Assembly: GCA_964034945.1 (NCBI GenBank)
Contig: OZ035961.1
Location: 25,244,161-25,308,160 of the forward strand
From: Chrysopilus asiliformis
Lineage: Eukaryota; Arthropoda; Insecta; Diptera; Rhagionidae
Length of the DNA: 64,000 nt
Reading direction: 5' to 3'
The translations under genes and the position numbers were made by a program. Below are positions 36,848-47,973 of the stretch, in pieces. Below the pieces are notes generated by a model, which was not told where the DNA came from, did no database searches, and saw only the letters and a list, made by a program, of their open reading frames with translations. The stretch's first letter is position 1, and every line of letters begins with the position of its first letter.

Positions 36848-39107
36848 AGTTAGTCAATGGTTTTTACATAATATCCAGTAAGGTCTCATCTATTTGTGAT
36901 TTTATTTTCAAAATCAAAATTCGTATTAAATTGATAGGCAATTAGTAGTTAAATATTACTGATGTAAGTATAATTATATTTTTTTTTTCTTGAAATAATG
37001 AATATTTCAATTTATTTTGTGATTTAATTAGAAATTTTAATCTTATGTCTACCTGCAAACTTTAGATTTTTTCGATTTTTTTCTTAATGTACTTTTAATT
37101 CTCAAAGTATTAAGTTGATCGGATGAAAATTGCCTAAGAAATGCGACTTTAAAGTCATATGTGCAGCCGGATTTCAAACATGTGCCACATATAGTGGAAC
37201 CTCGATTGGTTGAAGTTGACTGACGATGACCAATTTATTTAAGTTTATACCATTTTTATTTGATTAATCACGGTTTTTCTAGTTACTGTGATTCCTGGAT
37301 ATATACTTGGACTTTTTGAGGTGGAAAACTGGCCCAGAACCTTGCAAAACGTCGACTTTCGAGTTTCGACGATAACATGGAGAAAGATAGGAATGTTCAA
37401 GGGGATTGAAAAAACTTCAAGTTTTCGAGGTTCCTCAGTAAATTGAAACTTTAATCTCGATTTTCTCAAAACAACATTTCCGAAATCGGTGACAGCGATT
37501 ACTCTTTTAATTTTGTTAGTTTATCGAGCCCTGGGTAGCCATTTTTTATACCCGTATGGTGAAACTAAAGGGTATATTAACTTTGCCTTACCGTTTGTAA
37601 CGCCAAGATCGCGTCATCACACACAAAAATGAATTACACCAGTGTGTTTAGAATGATAAACCATACGGGTCTAAAAAAATTGATTTTCGCATGTCCGTTC
37701 GTCTGTCCGTCTGTGGCGCGGATTGCGTACGCATGGATTGAGCTACAGACTTGAAATTTTACGCAGATTAGTTTTTCCTAAAATACAGGGCTAAGTTCGT
37801 TAATGAGCAAAAATGGACCATTAGGGCGGGTACCCCCCATACGAACGAAAACGTTTTTTGCGAATATCTCAAAAACGGTCCATCTTATCAAAAAAGTGCA
37901 AAAACAAAGGTTATTTAAGACACGATTCTACATAAAACTCCCATACATCAAAATTTGATTGGAATAAATTTTAAAAAAATATTAATGAAAAGTTTGACTT
38001 CAAGATGGAATTTTCATACAATTGTTCGTCGTTCACTTAAACTTCGAACAATGCCATATCACCATACGGGTTTTCAATAATTGTCAGATTGGCAATTATA
38101 GCTTTTGTTATGTTTACGGTTAAGAAATAGGCAAATTTTTACCATAAAATCGATATTTTGCTTTAAAATGGATTCTATTTTGTTCGTAATAAATTTTTTA
38201 AAATTCCTAGCCGTCCAGGACAGCATTATATAATACTTAATAAAAAACTCATATGATTGATTGCCGATCAATGACCATAAACCTACAGTTGTCACCTCAA
38301 ATTGCCTCCAGAAAAAGGTCCTTTCGTTCGTTTACAAAAACAATGACCAAAATTGTATTTTTGTACATAAAAACATCTACAACATAGTTAAATATGTACT
38401 TAATATAATTCAAAAGAACAAAAGCAAAATAGTTCTATTTAAAGACTATATAAATCACAAAAAAAACACGCACTTTCCAGGCCTGGCAGGTAGGCATAAC
38501 CCCTTAATTCTGAATTAAAATATATAAGAATAATTGTGTATCAAAACTTCAATTTGTATAGGTTTCAGTATTCCTAAACGGGATTCTTGAAGAAAACAGA
38601 TTTCGCGTTCTAAATTTCCATTTCAATAATAAAAAAAAGTATTGAATATAATAACTTGTGTTTTATTTTTTAATAGAGGATATTTTCTTATGCATCGTTT
38701 CCACACACAAAACTATGTAAGTGGACACAATGGTCGATAAGGCTATGTACTGTCGCGCCAAGTCTTTGTTGCAGTGGGATGAGGGAGTATTCAGTGTGTG
38801 AATGGATAGTATGAATGGTAGAATGAATGAATGTCTTGGCTTTAGAGGCAATTTTCCTAAGCTCCTGGCATAAAATATATAAATAAAAACGAAATTCGTA
38901 AAAGTTTCGAGTTGCAGAAGTTTTTTCATAAATTTTACACTTTTTATGTGTTTTGACTTGTAAAATTGAAATCTATATTTAAACTGACTAGAACGATTAT
39001 ATCAGAGTCTCTCAAACTGTTTTGTTGTTCAAAGAATGGATTGGACTTTTTTCTACCTGCATGTATCTCCTCTTGCTGATTAGCTTTTGGCAGACGTGTG
39101 GACGTAT
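36848..39107. other. Dcr-1 3' flank and gene-poor spacer
   Basis: ATTAAA words at 36843 and 36925 are possible weak polyadenylation signals. The family A repeat at 37547-38115 is listed separately. No other gene supported. Confidence 0.5.
37547..38115. repeat. Interspersed repeat family A, copy 1
   Basis: Begins TATACCCGTATGGTGAAACT and contains the inverted match TCACCATACGGGTTTTC near 38057, giving ends of about 14 bp; a conserved tail follows (GGCAATTATAGCTTTTGTTATG). A second copy is at 55751-56260 and a fragment at about 49930-50110. Non-coding. Confidence 0.65.
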
Positions 39108-39180
39108 GGTTCCATAGTGTAGCGGTTATCACGTCTGCTTTACACGCAGAAGGTCTCCGGTTCGATCCCGGATGGAACCA
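39108..39180 (+). tRNA. tRNA-Val (anticodon TAC), second copy
   Basis: All 73 nt are identical to the gene at 36518-36590. A T run at 39188-39192 follows. The immediate 3' flank (GTGGTACTTTTTGTTTT) is similar to, but not the same as, that of the intronic copy (CTGGTTCCTTTTTGTTTT), so the tRNA and a little flank were duplicated. Confidence 0.95.
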
Positions 39181-39439
39181 GTGGTACTTTTTGTTTTTTG
39201 GCCGTTCGTTATTGAAAAAGGACTTTTTATCATTTCGAATTAATGGCTTTTAAAAATTCAGAAAACACTCTTACTGCTTTAATTCTAAATTATCAATGAC
39301 AATATTTTTAATATTTATATTCCCGCGGTTAAACCGAAAGTTCTGAGTCATGGCATTAAGCAACCGCGAAAGCCTAAAATCAGTTATCGACAATCTGGAT
39401 GAATGTTTGGAAACCACTGCTATAAGTTATACAAAAATA

Positions 39440-39880
39440 TGCACGAAAAACTGTCCCGCAACTGCTGGACCGAATTCAAAAACGTGCGATCCGACTGATT
39501 GAAGACAAGTCTTTGACAGATTTATTACCGTCTATCGAGCATCGTCGCTCTATTGGGGTACTCAGCATATTCTATAGATATTTCCATGGGAAATGTTCCA
39601 CCGAAATTCCCCAACTTATTCCTCCACGGTATATTTTCCCTAGATCCTCTCGTGCAGCTGCACGCGCACACGGCTTATTCCTTTAGCCTGGTCGTTTTCG
39701 TACAGTAAAGTTTAGGAGTTCCTTCATTCCGCGAACAACAAAACTTTGGAACGATTTACCATCCGATGTGTTCCCCCCGGACTATAACCCGCAAAAGTTC
39801 AAGGAGAACATAAACCGACATCTCATTTTGTCCTTCCAATCATCCTGTATTCTTTGTACAAAGAAAAACGTATTTTTTGG
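39440..39880 (+). pseudogene. Non-LTR retrotransposon ORF2 3' end (relic)
   Basis: The plus strand reads LLDRIQKRAIRLIEDKS, EHRRSIGVLSIFYRYFHGKC, then after one stop FRSSFIPRTTKLWNDLPSDV and FKENINRHL. This is the usual C-terminal pattern of jockey/I-type reverse transcriptase proteins. The rest of the element is missing. A short related piece (AACCGACATCTCCTTTTGTC) occurs at about 50472. Confidence 0.7.
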
Positions 39881-40116
39881 ATAACCCCTAAGGTTAAATC
39901 AAATTTTTAAGTGATGGTTTAAAACGAATGAAAATGTGAAAAAGGAAGTTTTCAGACATTAAATAAATTAAATTACTGTTAAAACCTACGATTTGCAACT
40001 ATTTTTAAGTTACAAAGAATATGCATTTTCTGATTTCTAAATTAAAAAGAAAATCAGAGAATATATTTAAATGCTGTTATACTATAAGTCAACGTTTTCC
40101 AAACTGGGAGGCGCGC

Positions 40117-41162
40117 CTCCCTAGTAGTGCTGTGACATCGACATCGATGTTTTGAAAACATCGATGTTTTTACCATCGATGTTTTCTTTCCGATGTTTTT
40201 ATAACATCGATGTTTTGTGTCCGATGTTTTGTGTTCGATGTATAGCCCTTTCAGACCCACTGTATACGATTGTGTTAGGTGACGTAATACGTTTATATTT
40301 CGGCTCAGACTCAAAATTTCGCTCAAACTCCCAAAAGCAGTGATCGTGTTACCTTTTGTCGAGAGCTTCTATCCCTTTCAGACCCAAAAATTTTTTTTGT
40401 TATTCTGGTATTGAAATATAATAGTATAGCAATTTTTGTAGCAATCGGAAGAAAAAAATTTTTGGGTCTGAAAGGGATAGAAATACTCGCTGCAATTGCA
40501 TACCACGGTTTGTATGTGTAATAATTTTGTTTGGACTTTCCAGATGCCCACGCACAGTCCTTCAGTTTATGGGATGACCACCACAAAATGGTAGAAGAGA
40601 CCTGGAAGTCAAAAAAACGCTTCAGGGGTATTGATTACTTGTTGGACGAGAGTGACATGACAATGCCATCGGTGTTATCATTATACTTGAAGAGTCCTGT
40701 AGCCAGACTAAACGAATCTCCATTAAATGCTTGGTGCAAATCCGCTAACAAAAATTGTCCTTTATTAAAAATCGCAAAAAAATATTTGTCGGTAATGGCT
40801 AGTTCAGTCCCATCTGAAAGGCTTTTTTCAGCTACAGGAAATATTGTCAGCACTAAAAGAAGTTGCCTTTCAGGGGACCATATAGACAAACTTCTATTTC
40901 TACACAGTGTAGATAATAAATATTGAGGATTGGATTAGTTTGAGGCAGTTGTTTTTTTTTGCTAATAGTTAACATATTTGATAAAGAGCCTTTTTTTTCT
41001 TTAAAATGACTTTTATTAACCCACTTTTAAAAGTTCTTTATTTATTGAAAAAACATCGATGTTTTTGGTTCGATGTTTTTGTGGCATCGATGTTTTCATT
41101 TTTAAAACATCGATGTTGCAAACATCGATGTTTTCTTTCGATGTCACAGCACTACTCCCTAG
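40117..41162 (+). mobile_element. hAT transposon, internally deleted, with 8-bp target duplication
   Basis: The element 40125-41154 (1030 bp) has inverted ends TAGTGCTGTGACATCGA / TCGATGTCACAGCACTA and is flanked on both sides by CTCCCTAG (40117-40124 and 41155-41162). Both subterminal regions hold many copies of ACATCGATGTTTT or parts of it, likely transposase-binding repeats. Only the C-terminal transposase exon remains. 8-bp duplication plus the dimerisation motif define hAT (established knowledge). Confidence 0.9.
40531..40926 (+). pseudogene. hAT transposase C-terminal dimerisation domain
   Basis: About 130 codons open to a stop at 40924-40926. They include 'SVMASSVPSERLFSATGNIV' followed by KRSCLSGDHIDKLLFLHS, the hAT C-terminal dimerisation signature, and upstream ESPLNAWCKSANKNCPLL. 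The DDE catalytic core and zinc-finger N-terminus are absent, so it is a fragment and not an active enzyme. Possible exon acceptor near 40540 (TTTCCAG). Confidence 0.85.
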
Positions 41163-41350
41163 GGAGGCGTCGACTAGTCTAAGGGGAGGCGCGAATATTA
41201 GCCAGTATTGACAAAAAAAAGTGCACGTGCAGCTAATACAATACGTAACATATAGGTACATATTAACTACTATGCTGCTGATGCTACCCTATGGAAGAGA
41301 GGCGCCATATGATCAAATATTTTTAAGGGAACCGTGGTAAAATAATCACC

Positions 41351-41473
41351 CCGATTGCGAGTGTCGTGTCGTTTTCGACAAGAGTCGTTTTACGTGTTGT
41401 TGTTGGTAGAAAAACACTAACAACAACACGTGAACCGACTCTTGTCGAAAACGACACGACACTCGCAATCGGG
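41351..41473. repeat. Foldback element with GTTGTTGTT centre
   Basis: The left arm CCGATTGCGAGTGTCGTGTC.. is matched by ..GACACGACACTCGCAATCGG on the right. The centre reads GTTGTTGTTGGT..ACTAACAACAAC. About 123 bp, non-coding. Confidence 0.75.
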
Positions 41474-44161
41474 ATGAATGTTTGGAAACCACTGCTGTAA
41501 GTTATACAAAAATATTAAAAGTGATAGTTGTTGCATAGAAAAGCCGGTTTGAAATATCTTTAACTTCCTGAAGAAATGCATTTAGAAAAAAAATATATAT
41601 TTAGTATTTTTGAAGGTTATTGATCAGAAACTACCATCAATTTACTGATTGTACCAGACAAGTATTTTCTCTGATGCATTTTTCTGACACTTGATATATT
41701 TCCTCCTTACCTTGACAAAACCGGTACGCGTACATTAATCAATAAAAAGAAAACACGAGTATACAAATTTTCTTTAAAATTGCGTTCTTACTTTGACTGT
41801 TGCTCCTACATGCAGAATACAAATTGGAAACCAAATGACATTGTTTCTCCTTGAGCGAGTTATCTAAAAATTGTTTCGATAAAATTTTCTGGAAAAAAAA
41901 TCTGTCGCTATAAAGTGTTTAAATTGTTTTTATCTTATCAATTAGCTAATTCAATTCATTGTTAAATTCGAGCTTGAATTACAGTTCCGGTCAAATAAAG
42001 TCATTAGTTTATTACCATTTAATAGAAATTTCATTGTCAATAACATTACATACTTCGGTCATTCGCATCAATGCGTATCTCTAAGATGGCAATAAAAATC
42101 ATATAATACTATCAAACACACGTTAATTTGTGCAAAAAAATATGGCTATGGCATAAACAAAAACATTAAATTGGTCAAATGAAAAAAAAACCTTGCATTA
42201 CAGTTACTATGTTTTAATCGAACCTGCAAGAAATTCCATTAGGGGAAAAACATTGGATTGCACAAAATCGAAAAGAATAAATTTATGTAATCGCTGTAGC
42301 ATAATTTTATTACTGTTGTGATATTGCTCTGCATAAGAATTTGCAGTCGCTCTGTGCAGGCGAACACAAAAAATTTTGTAATATCGTTTTTTTTTTGTTA
42401 TCTTAACGAGTTGTTCACCTTTTACTTTCACCTACTTCGATCTCGAATTACTAGCGATGGAAAAATACTAAAAATTGACTCTTTTTAGCTGCATATATTG
42501 AGTCTCGACTAAATAAATATTCATTGCAAGCATTTTCAGCAATGTTTAGTCCACACCTCCACAATATTAGGCGAGGTGTGCTATTTTAGTAATAGAAAAA
42601 CTTAAAGATCAAACTGCAGCAACATTTGATTCAATTCGATCCGCCTTGATTCGAATGAAATCAAAAAGCTGGCAATTCGAACGTTTGAAAATTTTGAATT
42701 AATTACATTTTATTGTCTAGATGACGATTGCGAAGTCAAAAGCCAAAAGTTTAAATGTTTTTTTTTTTGTGTTAAAACCGGAGAGGCTGGCACCGCATTT
42801 ACCAACAAATTAAATGTTAAGGTCGAAGACCGAAAACTGGAAATTCATGCCACAAGTCACATTTATAAGTTACGTCGTTTATTTTTATAATTTTCGTTTC
42901 TTTATATATTTTTCTTTATCTATATATAAATATATGTACATATTTCTTAAATCAAAAGTGAGTGTTAAGAGGTATGTTTAAGCCATCAAAATGGTTTAAG
43001 GTCATTCAAAACAAAATACTGCGTTGGTGACTTGTGGCCAACTCTCGTAGAGATTCTGTCGACTGGGCATGAGGAATTTAACTCTTTTTGCAAAGCAATT
43101 CGTATGCAATCGAGAAGGTAATATGTATCTCAATTCTTTTGTTTCGTTCTTTTAGCAATAGTTTGGCCTTCGCTATTGTTACGGAATTTCAATGATTTTA
43201 ATGAACGCCAATCTTTTACGGTAATAGTTTATACACTTTTAGACTAATATCCATTGTAGTATTTTTTAAAATTCAAAAATTGGAATAAGGCAAACATAAT
43301 AAACGGAATGATAGAAAGTATCACTAACTTTTTACAAAATTAAATATTCTAATTTTCTACAAAATATTATTGAAGAATCATTGTAGTTAAGGTTTCTTCC
43401 TTAATAACCTACTCTTCAGTCGCTTTTGGTAGATCCGTTACTTATTTCACAAAAATATTAATTTTATGAAAAACAAATCGTAAATCTATAAAGCTAATAT
43501 TACGAAAATTTGAGTTAATTATGCTTTCAATCTGTATTATGAAATAAATAATATCACGTCTATTTGCTCTGTTCTATTAAGTTACTCATTCTGGAAAGTT
43601 TTCTGTTTTCATGTGAAATTTAAATTTTTTACTGAATTTGTGGTAAGTCTACGCTGAGATTGCTAGTGTAGAACGTTTTTTAATCTTCGCTATCAGCCAC
43701 TGTCTGTTGACTTAATATTGGAAATATTGTTGGACGGTTGATTGATTTTGGATATTTTGTTTGGGAATCACTGCTAAAGATCCTAATTCTTTACCGAGAG
43801 ATTCTTCTTCTTTTGCCTTGTTCATTTTGTGTAATTGTTTTACTTTATATTCATTTTATATAGTTGTTCTTCCTTTAGTTATTTTCTCCTCCTCTTTTCA
43901 CCTGAAGGTCAACCAAAAATATATAGCAAAAAGTCTATTGCAAAGATGTGGCGAAACCAGAATTCAATCTAAAAAGAAATAAATACAAGACAACCAAACA
44001 AAATAAAAGCATAAAAGAAATTAAAAATAGTTACGTGTCATGCTGTTATCTTGCTTTTATTTCTGAAACACAACTCCCAAACGTTCCTTTCTTTTTAGTA
44101 TATGTATTTAAAAAAGTTTATTATTAAAACAAAATTTTATTAAATTGAAAAAAAAAACTTG
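41474..44161. other. Gene-poor spacer
   Basis: AT-rich. No gene, tRNA or complete repeat could be supported. The phrase GGATGAATGTTTGGAAACCACTGCT at 41473 also occurs at about 39399, before the LINE relic, which suggests a shared repeat cut by later insertions. Confidence 0.45.
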
Positions 44162-44241
44162 TGACAGCGGTGGGATTCGAACCCACGCCACATTGTGACT
44201 GGTGCCTAAAACCAGCGCCTTAACCGCTCGGCCACGCTGCC
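44162..44241 (-). tRNA. tRNA-Leu (anticodon TAG)
   Basis: 80 nt on the minus strand: acceptor GGCAGCG / CGCTGTC with discriminator A, D arm TGGCCGAGCGGTTAAGG, anticodon stem CTGGT / ACCAG with loop TTTAGGC (anticodon TAG), a long class II variable arm, and T arm GGGTTCGAATCCC. The A box and B box are normal. A T run follows on the minus strand (44148-44157). No intron. Confidence 0.95.
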
Positions 44242-44930
44242 TCGTATCGTTCGTTGCACTAACGTCCAACTCTAATTGAAACAGCTAATTCCAATGAAAA
44301 ATAAAACTAGCACTCAAATACGAATTACTCACTCACCTGGGTTTATGCCCAAAAACTTACCGTTACCAACGGACACAACAGGTTGAAGGCCATCAAGTTT
44401 TTTTTATCGAACCCGTTATTATGCTATTACTTCAAGCAGTTAATATAGACCAGACAAGCGCAATGGAACTCAAACTCGTTATTCGCGGGCGATTGCTGTT
44501 GTATTGAAATCCACTTTTACTCTCGTTTCTAAAAATTCTAGATTTCATTTATTTAAAAATCGTTAAACAAAACGGAAAGACTGCATAAAGTTTACTAACT
44601 TGAAGTTTCTTATGGTAGAAATTCCAGTCAATTACAAAAGGAATGTAAAATCGCGTCAGAAAAAAGTTTTACCAATACAATTTGTATGCGGAAATTAAAT
44701 CAAAAAAGCCCGCTCTTGTAGTCATTGCCAGCGTAATTTTTTTAAATGTCCAATTTTGTATTTTTTATATTAAAAATAATTTTAGAAAAATACTTTTAAT
44801 AAAATGGGCATACCTGTCCTTTCTGCGTTAACGTTGTTTTGCACAAATTTGTTTGTTTGCACCGAAATAAACATTTTGAGAAAAAAACGTTTTACCTACA
44901 GGAGTGGCATTTCGCACAAGTCGGGAAACT
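44242..44930. other. Spacer without recognised features
   Basis: Nothing beyond AT-rich sequence was found between the tRNA-Leu and the foldback element. Confidence 0.4.
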
Positions 44931-44939
44931 CAAATCCCA

Positions 44940-47075
44940 GGAGAAGAGAAGCATCCCCTATCTAAAATGGGTATTTTGAGGCGTTGCTCGCCCCCCGTAC
45001 GCCCTCCAGGGGTCCGCAAACTTTGTATGAAATTCTTTTCCGGAGGTGGTAGGGGGTGTGTGGTATCTCAAATAATGAAGAGTGCATTCCAAAAACATGT
45101 AGCACATCCTATCATGCTCCCCTCTCACCCTTCGATTTATACCCCATCGAAAAAAGTGGAATTTTGCAACAAAACTACAAACCAATTTTCCTTATGAGCC
45201 AGCCACAACCCGCTTTTTCCCACCCCCGCCGCCTCGTTTTTTTTCAGCGAAAACTCGCCTCACACTTTTTGATGTAGTTTGAAAACGGGTTGAGATATTT
45301 CTATGATTCTGTGCATTTTATTATCAGGGGTATTGAGCGCAGTTTTTGGTAAAAAAAAAAATTCCGTCTTTCCCCTCGTTTCACGAATTCCAATTTTTTC
45401 GATGAGGTATAAATCGAAGGGTAAGAGGCAGTGTCGGGGTTATCTAGATAATAATTATCTAGATAATCATCTAGATAAAAAAAAATGTTATCTTTATCTT
45501 ATCTAGATAACACCCCAAAAAAGTTATCTTTATCTTATCTAGATAAAGGAAAATCCCATTTATCTAGAGATAATCGTTACCACCGAAAATCAAAAAATTA
45601 AATCTGAAAAAATGCTGAAACGAAATTGTTTTCTGCATACTTTTGAAAACCTAAAAACTTTTTTTAGGGACAGTTTTATACTTGGCAACAATTTTTGTTT
45701 ACGGACAAGGAAGCGAAGTGTCACTCTTTCCCTCGCCTCTCTTCTCTTGTCCATAAAAAAAAAAGTTCTGCCAGTAACTGTTGCCAAGTGTAAACCGGGC
45801 TATGAACGAAATAAAAAATCATAACGTTATAAATTTCCTTACGTAGCAAAATTAAACTTATATTTCGTGACGTTATTTCGTTTTGTATCGATAAAAAACT
45901 TAATTTCGTTACGTTATAATGTTATTATTCCGTTACACATTGTATTGAAACTGAAAACAAAAAACGCACTGTAATAATAGTTTATCACAAAGTAATTCAG
46001 TTCAGTTTCCATAAAAATAAATTGTATAACAAATAATAAAACTCAGCAAAAAGAAAATACAAATAAAAACGGAAAAAATGTGATTATTAAGTTAAAAAAT
46101 CAATAAAAAATACAAAAGACAAAAAATCACACAAAAGTTTTGTTCATTAAAAAAACTGTCTCCACAAAAGCGTGATTTTGATATCAAAGATATAGAATTT
46201 TTTTTTATAGAATTTCGCTCTACTTCTGGAGTTACTAAAAAGAAAATCTTTTCGCTACCAAAAAACTTGCTTAGAAGATTTCCATTTTTGTATCTCCAGA
46301 AATAGAGTGAATCTGGCCAAAACAAAATCCGATTTAGAATCAAAATACGATTAAAAACACTACTCCAATATTTTTGATTATATTTTATGTCTGTGGGGTT
46401 ATACTTGATGAACTTTTGTGGGAAATTTCACAAAAAATAATACTGAACAAAACAAGGAAATACTAATAAACAACGAAAAAACGTAATATTTTTTTCGTTT
46501 TTCGTTATGGTAACGGAATTGAATTTCTATAACGTTCATTATAACGTAATTTTGAAGAAAAAGCCCGAAAATCATTTCGTTATTTCGTTACGTTACGATA
46601 ACGTTTCTTATCCGTTTTCTTTTATTATTATTTCGTTTCTTATTATATTTAAATTGGAAATCAAGAAAAGCAAAAAATTTTGTGCTATTTTTTTAGTACG
46701 TAATTTTGAATTTTGTGCAATGTCAAAATAAATATTTATCTAAAAATTATCTAGATAATTTGGCTTTTTATCTTATCTTATCTATTATCTTTCATATTTT
46801 CATTATCTATTATCTTATCTAGATAAACATTACGAGCATTTATCTTTATCTTTATCTAGATAAAAAAATAATTATCTGGCCCCAACACTGGTAAGAGGGG
46901 AACCCTATCATGCTATATAGTTTTAAAATGTACTCTTCAATACCTTTCATTTAAGGTACCACACACCCCTACCAACCCCCAGTTTCATACAAAGTTTGGA
47001 ACCCCTGGACTGTCAAGGAGGAAGGAGGGGGAAGCATCCCCTATCCGAAATGGTAAAAAATACCCATTTTAGAAA
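44940..47075. mobile_element. Foldback element interrupted by a hAT-like insertion
   Basis: The left arm (about 44940-45428) has GAAGCATCCCCTATCTAAAATG, AGGGGTCC..CAAACTTTGTATGAAA, GGGGTGTGTGGTA and TACCCCATCG. The right arm (about 46891-47060) has the same words inverted, plus GAAGCATCCCCTATCCGAAATG. The arms are separated by the element 45429-46890. No transposase found. Confidence 0.6.
45421..46898. mobile_element. hAT-like non-autonomous element with 8-bp target duplication
   Basis: GTAAGAGG at 45421-45428 and 46891-46898 flank a 1462-bp element. The ends are CAGTGTCGGGG and, on the other strand, CAGTGTTGGGG. The subterminal zones are packed with TTATCTAGATAA and TATCTTATC words, an obvious array of palindromic sites. 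The interior has only short ORFs without transposase motifs. Confidence 0.8.
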
Positions 47076-47090
47076 GGGATACTTCACCAT

Positions 47091-47113
47091 CCCCCCCCCC
47101 CCCCCCCCCCCCA
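47091..47113. repeat. Poly-C tract
   Basis: About 23 consecutive C, followed by ACCCTTCC. Such runs are prone to length error. Confidence 0.85.
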
Positions 47114-47399
47114 CCCTTCCTTCCTATACAAGAAAAATTTGTAGCGTCATTGTCGCCAAACAGAACTCTTGCCATATTTTTTGTGGTCAACAATTAACGG
47201 TACTAGAAGTTTTCATAAAAGCAATTAATAATCTGGAGCATATTTTTCGATAAAAATTAAAACAACCACATAAACTCACGAGCCTGGCAATGCCGTGATT
47301 TGTTTACTTGGTCTGAGCAATTGTCATTTTTTTGACACTTCAAATGCCACCGAATCAATTTTTATTCCGAGTTTTCCGATATGATAGTGAATAATTCGC

Positions 47400-47973
47400 G
47401 TTGAGTTTAGTGTTACTGGTTTTTTGATTCATTTTGGATTTGTAGCATTTAAAATCCGAAGCCGGATAATAATTGGTAGAACCGTAGAAGTGCCTCGCGA
47501 ACTTTGTTTTGCTTTACTTGCCACCACTTGCGACTCCGCCAACGACTAGTTAAGTGTAGTCAACCGACTAAAATCCAACAAATGTTCGGCGGGGAGTTGA
47601 ATTTTCTTGCAGAACTCAATGTCCATGGGGCAAGGGAAGCGATCTGGACTGGCTAGCAGCTAAGTTTTTGGTTCAGGCACCAACAGTCACCACTTTCACT
47701 TCATCGCGATCGGTTCGTTCTGCCTTACGCTTTAAATCCGCCAGCACAGGGCAAAAGCAACGTAGCACAGCGAAGGCCCCAATAAATACAAGAAAAATTA
47801 CTAGCAGTTAATCAGCTCGCTATTCGCACCAATTAGATTCCGAAGAGTTACTAATTCTTGAGTGTAAAGAGTGATAAGGCCTGGAATTTGCTACAGCGAT
47901 ATTTTTCATTTTTGGATTTTGTTTCTGTAAACTTCCGTGTTGTTGATTGTGTGATTATTGAGCCCATAGCGCG
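47400..47973 (+). promoter_or_regulatory. Probable 5' UTR / promoter of mmy
   Basis: The stretch before the ATG at 47974 is richer in G+C and free of the repeats seen on either side, as expected for a promoter and 5' UTR. No TATA box or initiator could be chosen with confidence. Confidence 0.4.

Noticed and set aside
40128..41150. Repeated ATCGATGTTTT words as a CRISPR-like or satellite array
   Set aside because: Spacing is irregular and both arrays lie just inside hAT ends, so they are subterminal repeats.
43761..43982. 73-codon ORF as a small secreted protein
   Set aside because: Hydrophobic run only; no splice, family or context support.
44904..45277. Overlapping short ORFs
   Set aside because: They lie in the left arm of the foldback element.
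45590..46731. Short ORFs inside the hAT-like element as transposase
   Set aside because: No DDE or dimerisation motif; low complexity.
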